Origin: Limisphaerales bacterium
GTDB lineage: Bacteria; Verrucomicrobiota; Verrucomicrobiia; Limisphaerales; SXTU01
Direction of reading: 5' to 3'
DNA: 49,524 nt
Assembly (NCBI GenBank): GCA_009773355.1
Contig: WRPG01000037.1
Span: forward strand, 1 to 49,524
In this document: piece by piece, positions 8,169 through 14,816 of the stretch
Layout: every line of letters begins with the position of its first letter
Numbering within the stretch: position 1 is the first letter of the stretch
The notes under the pieces: model-generated
What the model was told of the DNA's origin: nothing
Databases searched by the model: none
Seen by the model: the letters and a program-made list of their open reading frames with translations, nothing else
Program-made: the position numbers and the translations under genes

Positions 8169-8918
8169 AAGCCCCGCCCCATCGCCATGCAACAATCATC
8201 ATCGAATCACCGACCACATCGCACGGATGGATCGCGCCGTTGGCGCTTGGGAATTCTTGTGTGCCGAATTCCTGGGGCGTTGCCCCAGGCTGGGATGGGC
8301 CGGGCCTTTGGCCCTTGCGCAGGCTGGAATCAATCGGGCCTTTGGCCCTAAAATGCCAACGCCATGCCCCAATCGCTCTCCCTCGTCATCGTCCACGTCA
8401 TCTTCAGCACGAAGGAGCGCCGTCCCTTTCTCGATCCCGACACGCGCCCAAAACTCCACGCCTATCTCGCCACGGTCGCGCGCAACGCGGGCTGCGAGGC
8501 GTATCGCGTCGGCGGCGTGGCAGACCATGTTCACCTCGCCATCCGTTTGTCGCGCACCATCACCATCGCGGAATTGGTGGAGACGTTGAAGACGGCATCA
8601 TCGAAATGGCTGAAAACTCAATCGCCCGACCTCGTGGCGTTCTCGTGGCAACGTGGCTACGGATGTTTTTCCGTCGGCCCGTCGGATTTGGAGGCGCTGA
8701 GGGCATACATAGACAGCCAAGAAGATCACCACAAGACGCGGACATTTCAGGAGGAGTTTCGGATGTTCCTGAAAAAATACGGCGTGGAACACGACGAGGC
8801 TTATGTCTGGGATTGAACGATGAAACGGGCTTTCAGCCCTTGGCGTTGTTGCGGGACCTTCTTCCTGGGGCGTCGCCCCAGGCTGGTATGGCACCGGGGC
8901 TTCGCCCCTCATGGCGCC
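8090..8918 (+). mobile_element. RAYT gene with flanking REP-like repeats inserted in the hsdS 3' end
   Basis: A transposase gene (8364-8816) is flanked by palindromic units with the same motifs. On the left are CCTGGGGCAACGCCCCAGG near 8115 and its relative CCTGGGGCGTTGCCCCAGG near 8272; on the right is CCTGGGGCGTCGCCCCAGG near 8864. On either side stand near-identical ~142-bp copies of the hsdS 3' coding sequence (7931-8072 and 8919-9060), so the block is bounded by direct repeats about 988 bases apart. This is the layout expected of a REP/RAYT insertion that came with a partial hsdS duplication. Confidence 0.8.
8364..8816 (+). CDS. REP-associated tyrosine transposase (RAYT, Y1/IS200-like)
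   Basis: A 150-residue single-strand DNA transposase of the Y1 family that acts on palindromic REP sequences. The HUH metal-binding motif is HVH at residues 55-57 (GGVADHVHLAI), and the catalytic tyrosine is Y99 in WQRGYGCFSV, both where the family has them. The C-terminal segment (FQEEFRMFLKKYGVEHDE) is also typical. Length is normal and the frame is intact. It stands between REP-like palindromes, which are its probable substrates and the source of the units that disturb hsdS. Confidence 0.92.
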   Translation: MPQSLSLVIVHVIFSTKERRPFLDPDTRPKLHAYLATVARNAGCEAYRVGGVADHVHLAIRLSRTITIAELVETLKTASSKWLKTQSPDLVAFSWQRGYGCFSVGPSDLEALRAYIDSQEDHHKTRTFQEEFRMFLKKYGVEHDEAYVWD

Positions 8919-9087
8919 CATCCCACCCCTCGCCGAACAACGCCGGATCGTGGCCAAAGTGGAGCAACTGATCGCCTTGGTGGACGCGTTGGAAACGCAG
9001 CTCGCCGCCGCCCGCGCCACCGCCGCCAACCTCCTCTCCGCCCTCGTCGCCGAACTGACTCGTCGGGAGCCTCACCCCACCGTTTGA
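8911..9087 (+). pseudogene. Duplicated 3' end of hsdS
   Basis: An open frame from ATG 8911 encodes 58 residues that repeat the last helix of HsdS (PPLAEQRRIVAKVEQL onward) and end in LTRREPHPTV before a TGA. Compared with 7931-8072, the nucleotide copy has about six differences in 142 bases. It lacks any recognition domain and cannot be a specificity subunit. Because it has a natural-looking terminus with no REP sequence, it is probably the original hsdS end displaced by the RAYT insertion. Confidence 0.85.
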
Positions 9088-9209
9088 AGCTGTCTCATTT
9101 TGCGCACCTTTGCGCCCTTTCGCGGCAAGAACCGGATGCGCTATCGCAAGTGGCTTACTGGCAATGGATTGAACGCGAAAACCGCCCGCAGGACACCGTT
9201 TTCCCCTCC

Positions 9210-9660
9210 GTCGAATGCCCGTTTTCCAGGCAGAATGGCGTTTCGACGGCGTCGAATCCGGGTTTTGCCGGCAGAATGCCAATCCGACGGCGTCGAATCG
9301 GCGTTCCGGCGGCAGAATGGCCATCCGACACGGTCGAATCAGCGTTTTGCCGGGAGAATGGCGATCCGACGGGCGGGGGAAGCCCGTTTTTCCGGCAGAA
9401 TGCCAGTTCGACGGGGGCGGATTGGCATTCCGCCGGCCCAAAGGCGGTCCGGCGCGGAGGGAAAGGCCGTTCCGTCGGTCGGTTGCCGGTTCGCCGCCGG
9501 GGAAGCGGGGTTCCGCTGACGGAAAGCCACTTCGCCGGGGATGATGACGAGTTCCGTCCCGGGAAGCTGCTTTCGACGGCAGGGAAACCTCAACCCGGCG
9601 ACAGGCGGCTGATTCGCTGCCGCCGAACAGGTGTCCAGCCGGCGGAAGGGCGGTTCCGAG
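9210..9660. repeat. Degenerate tandem array, ~41-bp unit, about 11 copies
   Basis: The interval 9088-9748 contains no convincing gene. From 9210 a unit of about 41 bases repeats head to tail. The clearest copies start at 9210, 9251, 9292 and 9333, each with GTCGAAT at the start, a central CGG(C/G)AGAATGGC-like block and TCCGACGG at the end. Later copies (to about 9660) drift in sequence but keep the spacing. Open frames through the array are artefacts of its composition. A weak TTGACA at 9703 could serve the gene at 9749. Confidence 0.85.
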
Positions 9661-9748
9661 GGATGGGGTATGGAAACCAACAGCGCCGCCCGCGTTCCAC
9701 CATTGACACGCGCTCCGAGTCGCCGCCCAAATACGCGCCTCGAAACAC

Positions 9749-10612
9749 ATGAAACTCTGCCGCTTCAAGACCGGTCCCGCCTGCCACCACGCCCGCATCG
9801 GCCTCACCACGGACGACGCCACGGTGCTCGACCTCTCCGCCGCCGGGGTGAAGTCGCTCACGGCCTTGCTGGAGGGCGACAATCTGGTCGCGGTGCTGCA
9901 AGCCCTGATGACGCTGCCGATGCCGCGCCTGCCGTTGGCGGAGGTCACGCTGCTCGCGCCGGTCGAGCAGCAGGAGGTCTGGGCGGCGGGGGTCACCTAC
10001 CTGCGCAGCAAGAAGGCGCGCATGGACGAGTCCGAGTTCAGCGCCAGCGCCTACGACCGCGTGTATGACGCGGAGCGGCCGGAGATTTTCTTCAAGTCGC
10101 TGCCGGAGAAGGTCGTCGCGACCGGCGGCGACGTGGGCATCCGCAAGGATGCGAAGTGGAACGTGCCGGAGCCGGAGCTGGCGCTCGTGTGCAATTCGCG
10201 CGGCAAGGTCGTCGGCCACACCATCGGCAACGACATGAGCTCGCGGGACATCGAGGGTGAGAACCTGCTCTACCTCCCGCAGGCGAAGACCTACCTGAAG
10301 TCCTGCGCGGTCGGGCCGTTCATCACGGTGGGCGCGAGCGAGGCGGAGGCGCGCGGATGGACCATCGGCGTGGAGATTCTGCGCGGCGGGCAGGCGGTCT
10401 TCAGCGGCGAGACTTCCGTGGGGCAGATCAAGCGCACGTTCGACTCGCTGGCGGAGTTTCTTTTCCGCAGCCAGAGCTTCCCGCACGGGGCCGTGCTGCT
10501 CACCGGCACGGGCGTGGTGCCGCCGGACAACTTCACCCTCGCCGCCGGCGACCGCGTGCGCATCCGCATCAGCGGCATCGGGACGCTGGAGAATCCCGTG
10601 GCCGTGGTGTGA
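9749..10612 (+). CDS. Fumarylacetoacetate hydrolase family protein
   Basis: A 287-residue enzyme of the FAH superfamily, which hydrolyses or dehydrates 2-oxo acid derivatives using a divalent metal. The N-terminal ~75 residues form the small accessory domain. The catalytic domain contains WAAGVTYLRSKKARM, the metal-ligand region PEPELALV (about 148-155), and NDMSSRDIEGENLLYLPQAK. The last motif resembles 2-dehydro-3-deoxy-D-arabinonate dehydratases more than true fumarylacetoacetases, so a sugar-acid breakdown role is likely. It stands alone between the repeat array and a Spy-like gene. Exact substrate unknown. Confidence 0.88.
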   Translation: MKLCRFKTGPACHHARIGLTTDDATVLDLSAAGVKSLTALLEGDNLVAVLQALMTLPMPRLPLAEVTLLAPVEQQEVWAAGVTYLRSKKARMDESEFSASAYDRVYDAERPEIFFKSLPEKVVATGGDVGIRKDAKWNVPEPELALVCNSRGKVVGHTIGNDMSSRDIEGENLLYLPQAKTYLKSCAVGPFITVGASEAEARGWTIGVEILRGGQAVFSGETSVGQIKRTFDSLAEFLFRSQSFPHGAVLLTGTGVVPPDNFTLAAGDRVRIRISGIGTLENPVAVV

Positions 10613-10700
10613 CGTAACCACCGCCCCGCCCAGCCGTCTTTCCTCCCAGAACACCGGCAAGCAATTTTGCCGGGAAACAGAACCAAAACCAAACATCACC

Positions 10701-11069
10701 ATGAAGAAGTCATTGTTGTTCGCGCTCGCCCTGGGCGCCGCCCTGGCGTGCAGCCCGTCCACGCAGGCGCAGGAAAAGAAGGAAGGCCGGGGCCGCCAAA
10801 CGGTTGAGGAGCGCATGAAACAGCTCTCCGAGGCGCTCAAGCTCACCGACGAGCAGAAGGCCAAGCTCGAACCGATCCTCAAGGAGGAGGGCGAGAAGCT
10901 GCGCGCCATCTTCGGCGATGCGAACGCCTCCCGCGAGGAGAAGGGCAAGAAGATGCAGGAGGCCCGCAAGGACATCGCCGCGAAGGTGAAGGCCGTGCTC
11001 ACGCCCGAGCAGGCGGAGAAATACGAGAAGCTGCAGGCCGAGATCGCCGCGAAGCGGAAGAAGCAGTAG
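10701..11069 (+). CDS. Spy/CpxP-like periplasmic protein
   Basis: A 122-residue exported protein. A signal peptide is visible at residues 1-23 (MKKSLLFALALGAALACS), followed by a highly charged helical body with two LT-type motifs: LKLTDEQKAKLEPIL (about 50) and VLTPEQAEKYEKL (about 100). This pattern is that of the LTXXQ/Spy family of periplasmic chaperone-like proteins, although the motifs here read LTDEQ and LTPEQ. Verrucomicrobia have many such small proteins. It is followed by a clear intrinsic terminator, so it is its own unit or the last gene after the FAH gene. Confidence 0.75.
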   Translation: MKKSLLFALALGAALACSPSTQAQEKKEGRGRQTVEERMKQLSEALKLTDEQKAKLEPILKEEGEKLRAIFGDANASREEKGKKMQEARKDIAAKVKAVLTPEQAEKYEKLQAEIAAKRKKQ

Positions 11070-11091
11070 GCCCGGCGCCCGTTGATTCACG

Positions 11092-11120
11092 ACGGCGGTG
11101 GTTCACTCCACCGCCGTTTT
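11092..11120 (+). terminator. Intrinsic terminator after the Spy-like gene
   Basis: A perfect ten-base stem, ACGGCGGTGG at 11092-11101 and CCACCGCCGT at 11108-11117, with a TTCACT loop and a TTTT tail. It ends the plus-strand gene and lies between convergent genes. Confidence 0.88.
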
Positions 11121-11137
11121 CATTGGCCGGCGCCGCC

Positions 11138-12019
11138 CTATTTCAGCACGCCGCACGCCTTCATCGTGGCCCTGAGCGCATCGCGGTTCTTCGCGCCCAT
11201 GCGGACGAGGGGCAGGCGGTAGTGCTCCTCGATGACGCCCTGCATCGCGAGCGCGGCCTTGACCGGGATGGGATTGGTCTCAATGAAGAGGTCCTTGAAG
11301 AGCGGATAGAACTTCCGGTGCAGCTTCAGCGCGGCCTCGGGCCGGCCGGAGCGGAAGTAGTCCACCATGTGGCTGACCTCGCGCGGGATGACGTTGCTGG
11401 CCACGCTGATGACGCCCTCGGCCCCGACGCTCATGAACGGCAGCGTGAGCGAGTCGTCGCCACAGAGGATGTTGAAGTGCTTGTCCAGCGCCTGGCGGAG
11501 CTGGCTCACGCGGTCGCAGGAGCCGCCGGCCTCCTTGATGGCGACGATGTTCGGGCAGCAGCCGGCGAGGCGCTTGACGGTGTCCACGGCGATCTCGATG
11601 CCGCAGCGGCCCGGGATGCTGTAGAGGATGAGCGGCAGCTCGGTCGCGGCGGCGATGGCCTTGAAGTGCTGATAAAGCCCCTCCTGCGTGGGCTTGTTGT
11701 AGTAGGGCGCGACCTGGAGCGAGCCGTCCGCGCCGACCTCCTCGGCGGCCTTGGTCAGGTAAATGGCCTCGGAGGTGGAGTTGCCGCCCGTGCCGGCGAT
11801 GACCTTGCACCGTCCGGCGGCGAACTTCACGGCCAGCTCGATGACCCGGATGTGCTCCTCGTAGTCGAGCGTGGGGGACTCGCCCGTGGTGCCGACGGGG
11901 ACGATGCCGTCCACGCCGCCCTTGAGCTGGGCCTTGACGAGACGTTCGAGGGCGGCTTCGTCGAGCCGGCCGCTCGACAGAAAGGGGGTGACGATGGCGG
12001 TGTAGGTTCCGGTGAACAT
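11138..12019 (-). CDS. dapA: 4-hydroxy-tetrahydrodipicolinate synthase
   Basis: DapA condenses pyruvate with aspartate semialdehyde, the first committed step of lysine and diaminopimelate synthesis in the cytoplasm. The 293-residue protein has the family fingerprints: GTTGESPT (residues 43-50) with the proton-relay threonines, Y133 in ILYSIPGR, R138 and the Schiff-base lysine K162 in AIKEAGG. Length is normal. It is preceded on the same strand, eight bases away, by a small gene, so the two probably form an operon. Some DHDPS-family members act on other oxo acids, but all diaminopimelate-pathway residues are here. Confidence 0.94.
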   Translation of the reverse strand: MFTGTYTAIVTPFLSSGRLDEAALERLVKAQLKGGVDGIVPVGTTGESPTLDYEEHIRVIELAVKFAAGRCKVIAGTGGNSTSEAIYLTKAAEEVGADGSLQVAPYYNKPTQEGLYQHFKAIAAATELPLILYSIPGRCGIEIAVDTVKRLAGCCPNIVAIKEAGGSCDRVSQLRQALDKHFNILCGDDSLTLPFMSVGAEGVISVASNVIPREVSHMVDYFRSGRPEAALKLHRKFYPLFKDLFIETNPIPVKAALAMQGVIEEHYRLPLVRMGAKNRDALRATMKACGVLK

Positions 12020-12027
12020 GGGGAGGC

Positions 12028-12240
12028 TTACTTGACCGAGCCGATGAGCAGGTTGCGGGTGTTGAGGAGGCTCCTCAAGTCCAGCAGCGCGCGCCCGGCC
12101 TGCTCGGTGTCCTCATATTCGAACTCGTGCACCTCGTCACTGACGGCCACGTAAAGCGTGGTGTCCTCGACGTAGGCGCTTTCGACGAAAGCGAGGTTGA
12201 GCAAGGTGCTTTGCAGTTCGATGAACAGCGGCACGGTCAT
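12028..12240 (-). CDS. Small hypothetical protein upstream of dapA
   Basis: A 70-residue acidic protein (MTVPLFIELQSTLLNLAF...) without signal peptide or membrane segment. The pattern of short beta strands followed by a helix (VSDEVHEFEYED, AGRALLDLRSLL) suggests a small globular fold, but I do not recognise a family. ATG 12240 is preferred, although an in-frame GTG at 12252 would add four residues. It ends eight bases before dapA, so it is probably co-expressed with it. Confidence 0.6.
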   Translation of the reverse strand: MTVPLFIELQSTLLNLAFVESAYVEDTTLYVAVSDEVHEFEYEDTEQAGRALLDLRSLLNTRNLLIGSVK

Positions 12241-12410
12241 AAACGGGCGCACACTTTGGGCAAACGCGGCGGTTTGGCGAGTCTGATTTTGGAAAAACGG
12301 GCTTCACCAGCCCGGTGAAGCGGTTCTTGCCCAAACACCCGGCCTTTCCCAACGCCAAAATTCGGGATTGCCGGGCAGTTGACGGGGTGATTGAATCCCC
12401 GACGGTCTGG

Positions 12411-12429
12411 CCCCGGCGCGTCGCCGGGG
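12411..12429. repeat. Perfect GC hairpin just upstream of an exported protein gene
   Basis: CCCCGGCG and CGCCGGGG pair perfectly around a CGT loop, ending 10 bases before the ATG at 12440. It resembles the short GC palindromes scattered through this genome. A second hairpin, GCTTCACC/GGTGAAGC, is at 12301-12321. Either could affect expression of the divergent genes; neither has a T-run. Confidence 0.6.
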
Positions 12430-12439
12430 CGAATCCCCT

Positions 12440-12874
12440 ATGAAAAGAACCATCATCGGTCTGGCGCTGCTCGGATGGCTGGGTCTGCGCCCGTGCGAGG
12501 CGATGCCCCTGCGGCGGTCGCTGGCCATGTTCGAGACCGGAGCCACCACCTGGCAGCGGAGCGCGGCGGATTACGTCCGGGGGGCCAGCGGCGAAGTCAG
12601 CCGGTTCCAGATCATGCCCGACGTGTGGCGGCGCTACTCGAAATCGCGGGAATACGACAATCCCGAGGTCGCCTGGGCGGTGGCCCAGCGCATCCTGGCC
12701 GACCGCACGGCGGACTTCCGCGCCGCCACCAGGCGCGAGCCGAGCGGACTGGAACTCTACCTCCTGTGGAACAAGCCGGGGCATTTCGAGGCGCACGGCT
12801 ACGTCGCCAGCCGCGTCAAGTCCGACTACCGCAGCCGCGCGGAGCGCTTCGCCAACCTGCTCGCGCTCCGTTGA
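12440..12874 (+). CDS. Exported lysozyme-like (transglycosylase-related) protein
   Basis: A 144-residue secreted protein with signal peptide (MKRTIIGLALLGWLGLRPCEA, residues 1-21). The body reads SGEVSRFQIMPDVWRRYSK, then PEVAWAVAQRILADR and LYLLWNKPGHF. That order of a G/S-rich turn, FQIMP and a later N-x-P-G resembles lytic transglycosylase and lysozyme-like folds that cleave peptidoglycan. The usual catalytic glutamate position is plausible at ETGATTW or GE before VSRFQ but not certain. It is followed 48 bases later by a DUF1080 gene on the same strand. I call it a relative of the fold rather than a proven enzyme. Confidence 0.55.
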   Translation: MKRTIIGLALLGWLGLRPCEAMPLRRSLAMFETGATTWQRSAADYVRGASGEVSRFQIMPDVWRRYSKSREYDNPEVAWAVAQRILADRTADFRAATRREPSGLELYLLWNKPGHFEAHGYVASRVKSDYRSRAERFANLLALR

Positions 12875-12922
12875 CGCCTGTAACCGTTCCTTCCAGCCTC
12901 GCGTCCAGCCAGCCGCACCGAC

Positions 12923-13663
12923 ATGAACAAACTCGCCGCCTCCTTGCTGACCCTCGCCCTGGCCACCCTGCTGCCCGCCACAGCGGCGGAAAAAACCGAC
13001 CAGAAGGGCGAGAAGAAAAAGGCCGCCCCCGCCGCCCCCGCCAAGCCTGACGCCGACGGCTTCCTGCCGCTCTTCAACGGCAAGAACCTCGCCGGCTTCG
13101 TCCAGGTGGGCGGCCATGCCAAATATCGCGTCGAGGACGGCCAGGTCGTCGGCCAGTGTGTGCCGAACACGCCAAACTCCTTTCTCTGCACCGAGCGTCA
13201 CTACACGAACTTCATCCTTGAAGTGGAGTTCAAGGTGGATCCCAGCCTAAACTCCGGCATCCAGATTCGCAGCCATTACTTCGACCACCTGAAGGAATAC
13301 GAGTGGCAGGGCAAGACCATCAAAGTCGCCCCCGGCCGCGTGCATGGCTATCAGGTCGAGATTGACCCCTCCGCGCGCGCGTGGAGCGGAGGCATCTACG
13401 ACGAGGGCCGGCGCGGCTGGCTCAACGACCTCAAGGACCGGCCCGAGGCCGGCCGGGCCTTCAAGCAGGGCGATTGGAACAAATTTCGCGTCGAGTGCCG
13501 GGGCGACTCCATCAAGACTTGGATCAATGGGGTGGCTGCCGCCGACCTGAAGGACGGCTACACCCCCGCCGGCTTCATCGCCCTCCAAGTCCACGGCGTT
13601 GGCAACAAGGAAACCACGATGGAAGTCCGCTGGCGGAACATCCGCCTCAAGGAACTGCCCTGA
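12923..13663 (+). CDS. Exported DUF1080 (3-keto-disaccharide hydrolase-type) protein
   Basis: A 246-residue secreted protein. After the signal peptide (residues 1-23) and a lysine/alanine-rich linker comes the DUF1080 domain from FLPLFNGKNLAGF onward, with NFILEVEFKVDPSLNSGIQIRS split by short turns, YQVEID, GGIYDE and the closing VRWRNIRLKEL. This concanavalin-like fold is abundant in Planctomycetes and Verrucomicrobia. Family members include 3-keto-disaccharide hydrolases, so a role in carbohydrate breakdown in the periplasm is possible. No partner oxidoreductase lies nearby. Confidence 0.85.
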   Translation: MNKLAASLLTLALATLLPATAAEKTDQKGEKKKAAPAAPAKPDADGFLPLFNGKNLAGFVQVGGHAKYRVEDGQVVGQCVPNTPNSFLCTERHYTNFILEVEFKVDPSLNSGIQIRSHYFDHLKEYEWQGKTIKVAPGRVHGYQVEIDPSARAWSGGIYDEGRRGWLNDLKDRPEAGRAFKQGDWNKFRVECRGDSIKTWINGVAAADLKDGYTPAGFIALQVHGVGNKETTMEVRWRNIRLKELP

Positions 13664-13673
13664 GCCGGGCGGC

Positions 13674-13702
13674 TTGTGTCGCGCGGCCGGGCGAACTACC
13701 TT
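13674..13702 (+). promoter_or_regulatory. Promoter with -10 seven bases from the htrA-like start
   Basis: TTGTGT at 13674-13679, a 17-base spacer and TACCTT at 13697-13702, followed by cgccgcc and ATG at 13710. Transcription would start at or next to the ATG, so the mRNA would be leaderless. The same geometry, including the cgccgcc, recurs at 47144-47180. Confidence 0.6.
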
Positions 13703-13709
13703 CGCCGCC

Positions 13710-14708
13710 ATGCACAGGCCGCTAGCCCTCTCCGTCGCCCTCGCCAGTTCGCTCGTCACCGCCTCCGCGGACGAGGTGCAGCTCCGCGACAAATCCGCCG
13801 TCATTGGCCGGATCATCGCCGAGAAGCCGGACCAGGTGTTCGTGGACATCGGCTACACCGTCATCGGCGTGCCGCGCGCGCAGATTCTGAAGGTCGTCCG
13901 ATCGGATGAGAAATCCGCCACAACGAAGGCGGCCAAGAAACCGGCTGACTCCACCGCCAAAGCCGTCGCCCCGGCCAAGCCAGCCACCGAGGCGAAAGGA
14001 CTCTTCACCATCAACGCCACGCCACCGCCGGAGCGCTCGGTGCGCGAGCTGATGGCGCAACTGGGCCAGGCCGTCGTGCAGGTGCGCACGCCCAGCGGGC
14101 TTGGCTCCGGCTTCTTCATCAACGAGGACGGGCACCTCATCACCAACTTCCACGTCATCGAGGGCGAGACGCAGATTTCCATCGAGGTCTATCACCAGCG
14201 CGGCGGCCAGTTGGAGCGCCGGGCCTACAAGCAGGCGCGCATCGTCGCCATGAACAAGTTCGCGGACCTCGCACTGCTCAAGATCGAGGACGCCGGCGCG
14301 CCAAAGTTCGCGCGTGTCCCGCTCGGCGACGCCGATGCGCTGTCGGTGGGCGAGCGAGTGTTTGCCATCGGCAGCCCGCTTGGGCTGGAGCGCACGGTGA
14401 CGGAAGGCATCCTCAGCACCAAGACGCGCCAGATGCAGGGCGCGCTCTACCTCCAGACCACCACGCAGATCAACCCCGGCAACAGCGGCGGCCCGCTCTT
14501 TAATTTGCGGGGGGAGGTCGTGGGCGTGACCAACATGAAGATCACGTTCGGCGAGGGTCTTGGCTTTGCCATCCCCGTCGAGCAGGTGAAGTTCTTCCTC
14601 ACGCACCGCGACGCCTATGCCTACGACGCCGACAACCCGAGCAATGCCTTTCGCTACCTGCCCCCGCCCAGCCGGGTGAAGCAGAGCGAGGCGAAGGGGA
14701 AGAAGTAG
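13710..14708 (+). CDS. Exported trypsin-like serine protease (HtrA/Deg-type, no PDZ)
   Basis: A 332-residue protease of the HtrA class acting outside the cytoplasm. The signal peptide is residues 1-20. Residues 21-64 form a small domain (VQLRDKSAVIGRIIAEKPDQ) of a type often seen in verrucomicrobial exported proteins, then an alanine/lysine linker leads to the protease. The catalytic triad is H148 (TNFHVIEGE), D186 (KFADLALL) and S259 (NPGNSGGP). No PDZ domain follows, and the protein ends soon after the catalytic domain. ATG 13710 is chosen for the signal peptide and the promoter just before it; an upstream in-frame ATG at 13599 lies inside the previous gene. Confidence 0.88.
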   Translation: MHRPLALSVALASSLVTASADEVQLRDKSAVIGRIIAEKPDQVFVDIGYTVIGVPRAQILKVVRSDEKSATTKAAKKPADSTAKAVAPAKPATEAKGLFTINATPPPERSVRELMAQLGQAVVQVRTPSGLGSGFFINEDGHLITNFHVIEGETQISIEVYHQRGGQLERRAYKQARIVAMNKFADLALLKIEDAGAPKFARVPLGDADALSVGERVFAIGSPLGLERTVTEGILSTKTRQMQGALYLQTTTQINPGNSGGPLFNLRGEVVGVTNMKITFGEGLGFAIPVEQVKFFLTHRDAYAYDADNPSNAFRYLPPPSRVKQSEAKGKK

Positions 14709-14711
14709 CGG

Positions 14712-14810
14712 GGCAGGCTGCCAGCCTGTCGTGACGGGCGTCTCGCCGCGTGGCTTACGATGGCCACGATTCCCTGACCATCTGGGACTGCGGGCAGACT
14801 GGAAGCCCGC
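14712..14810. repeat. Two short hairpins between convergent genes
   Basis: CAGGCT/AGCCTG at 14714-14728 (extendable by two pairs) and GCGGGC/GCCCGC at 14790-14810. They resemble small palindromic repeats common in verrucomicrobial genomes and fill the gap between the protease gene and the convergent cytochrome-WD40 gene. They may help terminate both transcripts, but neither has a T-run. Confidence 0.55.
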
Positions 14811-14816
14811 CCAGCT

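Noticed and set aside
9210-9660. CRISPR array
   Set aside because: Spacing is regular at 41 bases, but the whole unit drifts with no constant repeat and unique spacer, and no cas genes are present.
9100-9752. Arginine-rich proteins encoded across the 41-bp array
   Set aside because: All frames are open because of composition. The repeat period is not divisible by three and no start or family signal supports translation.
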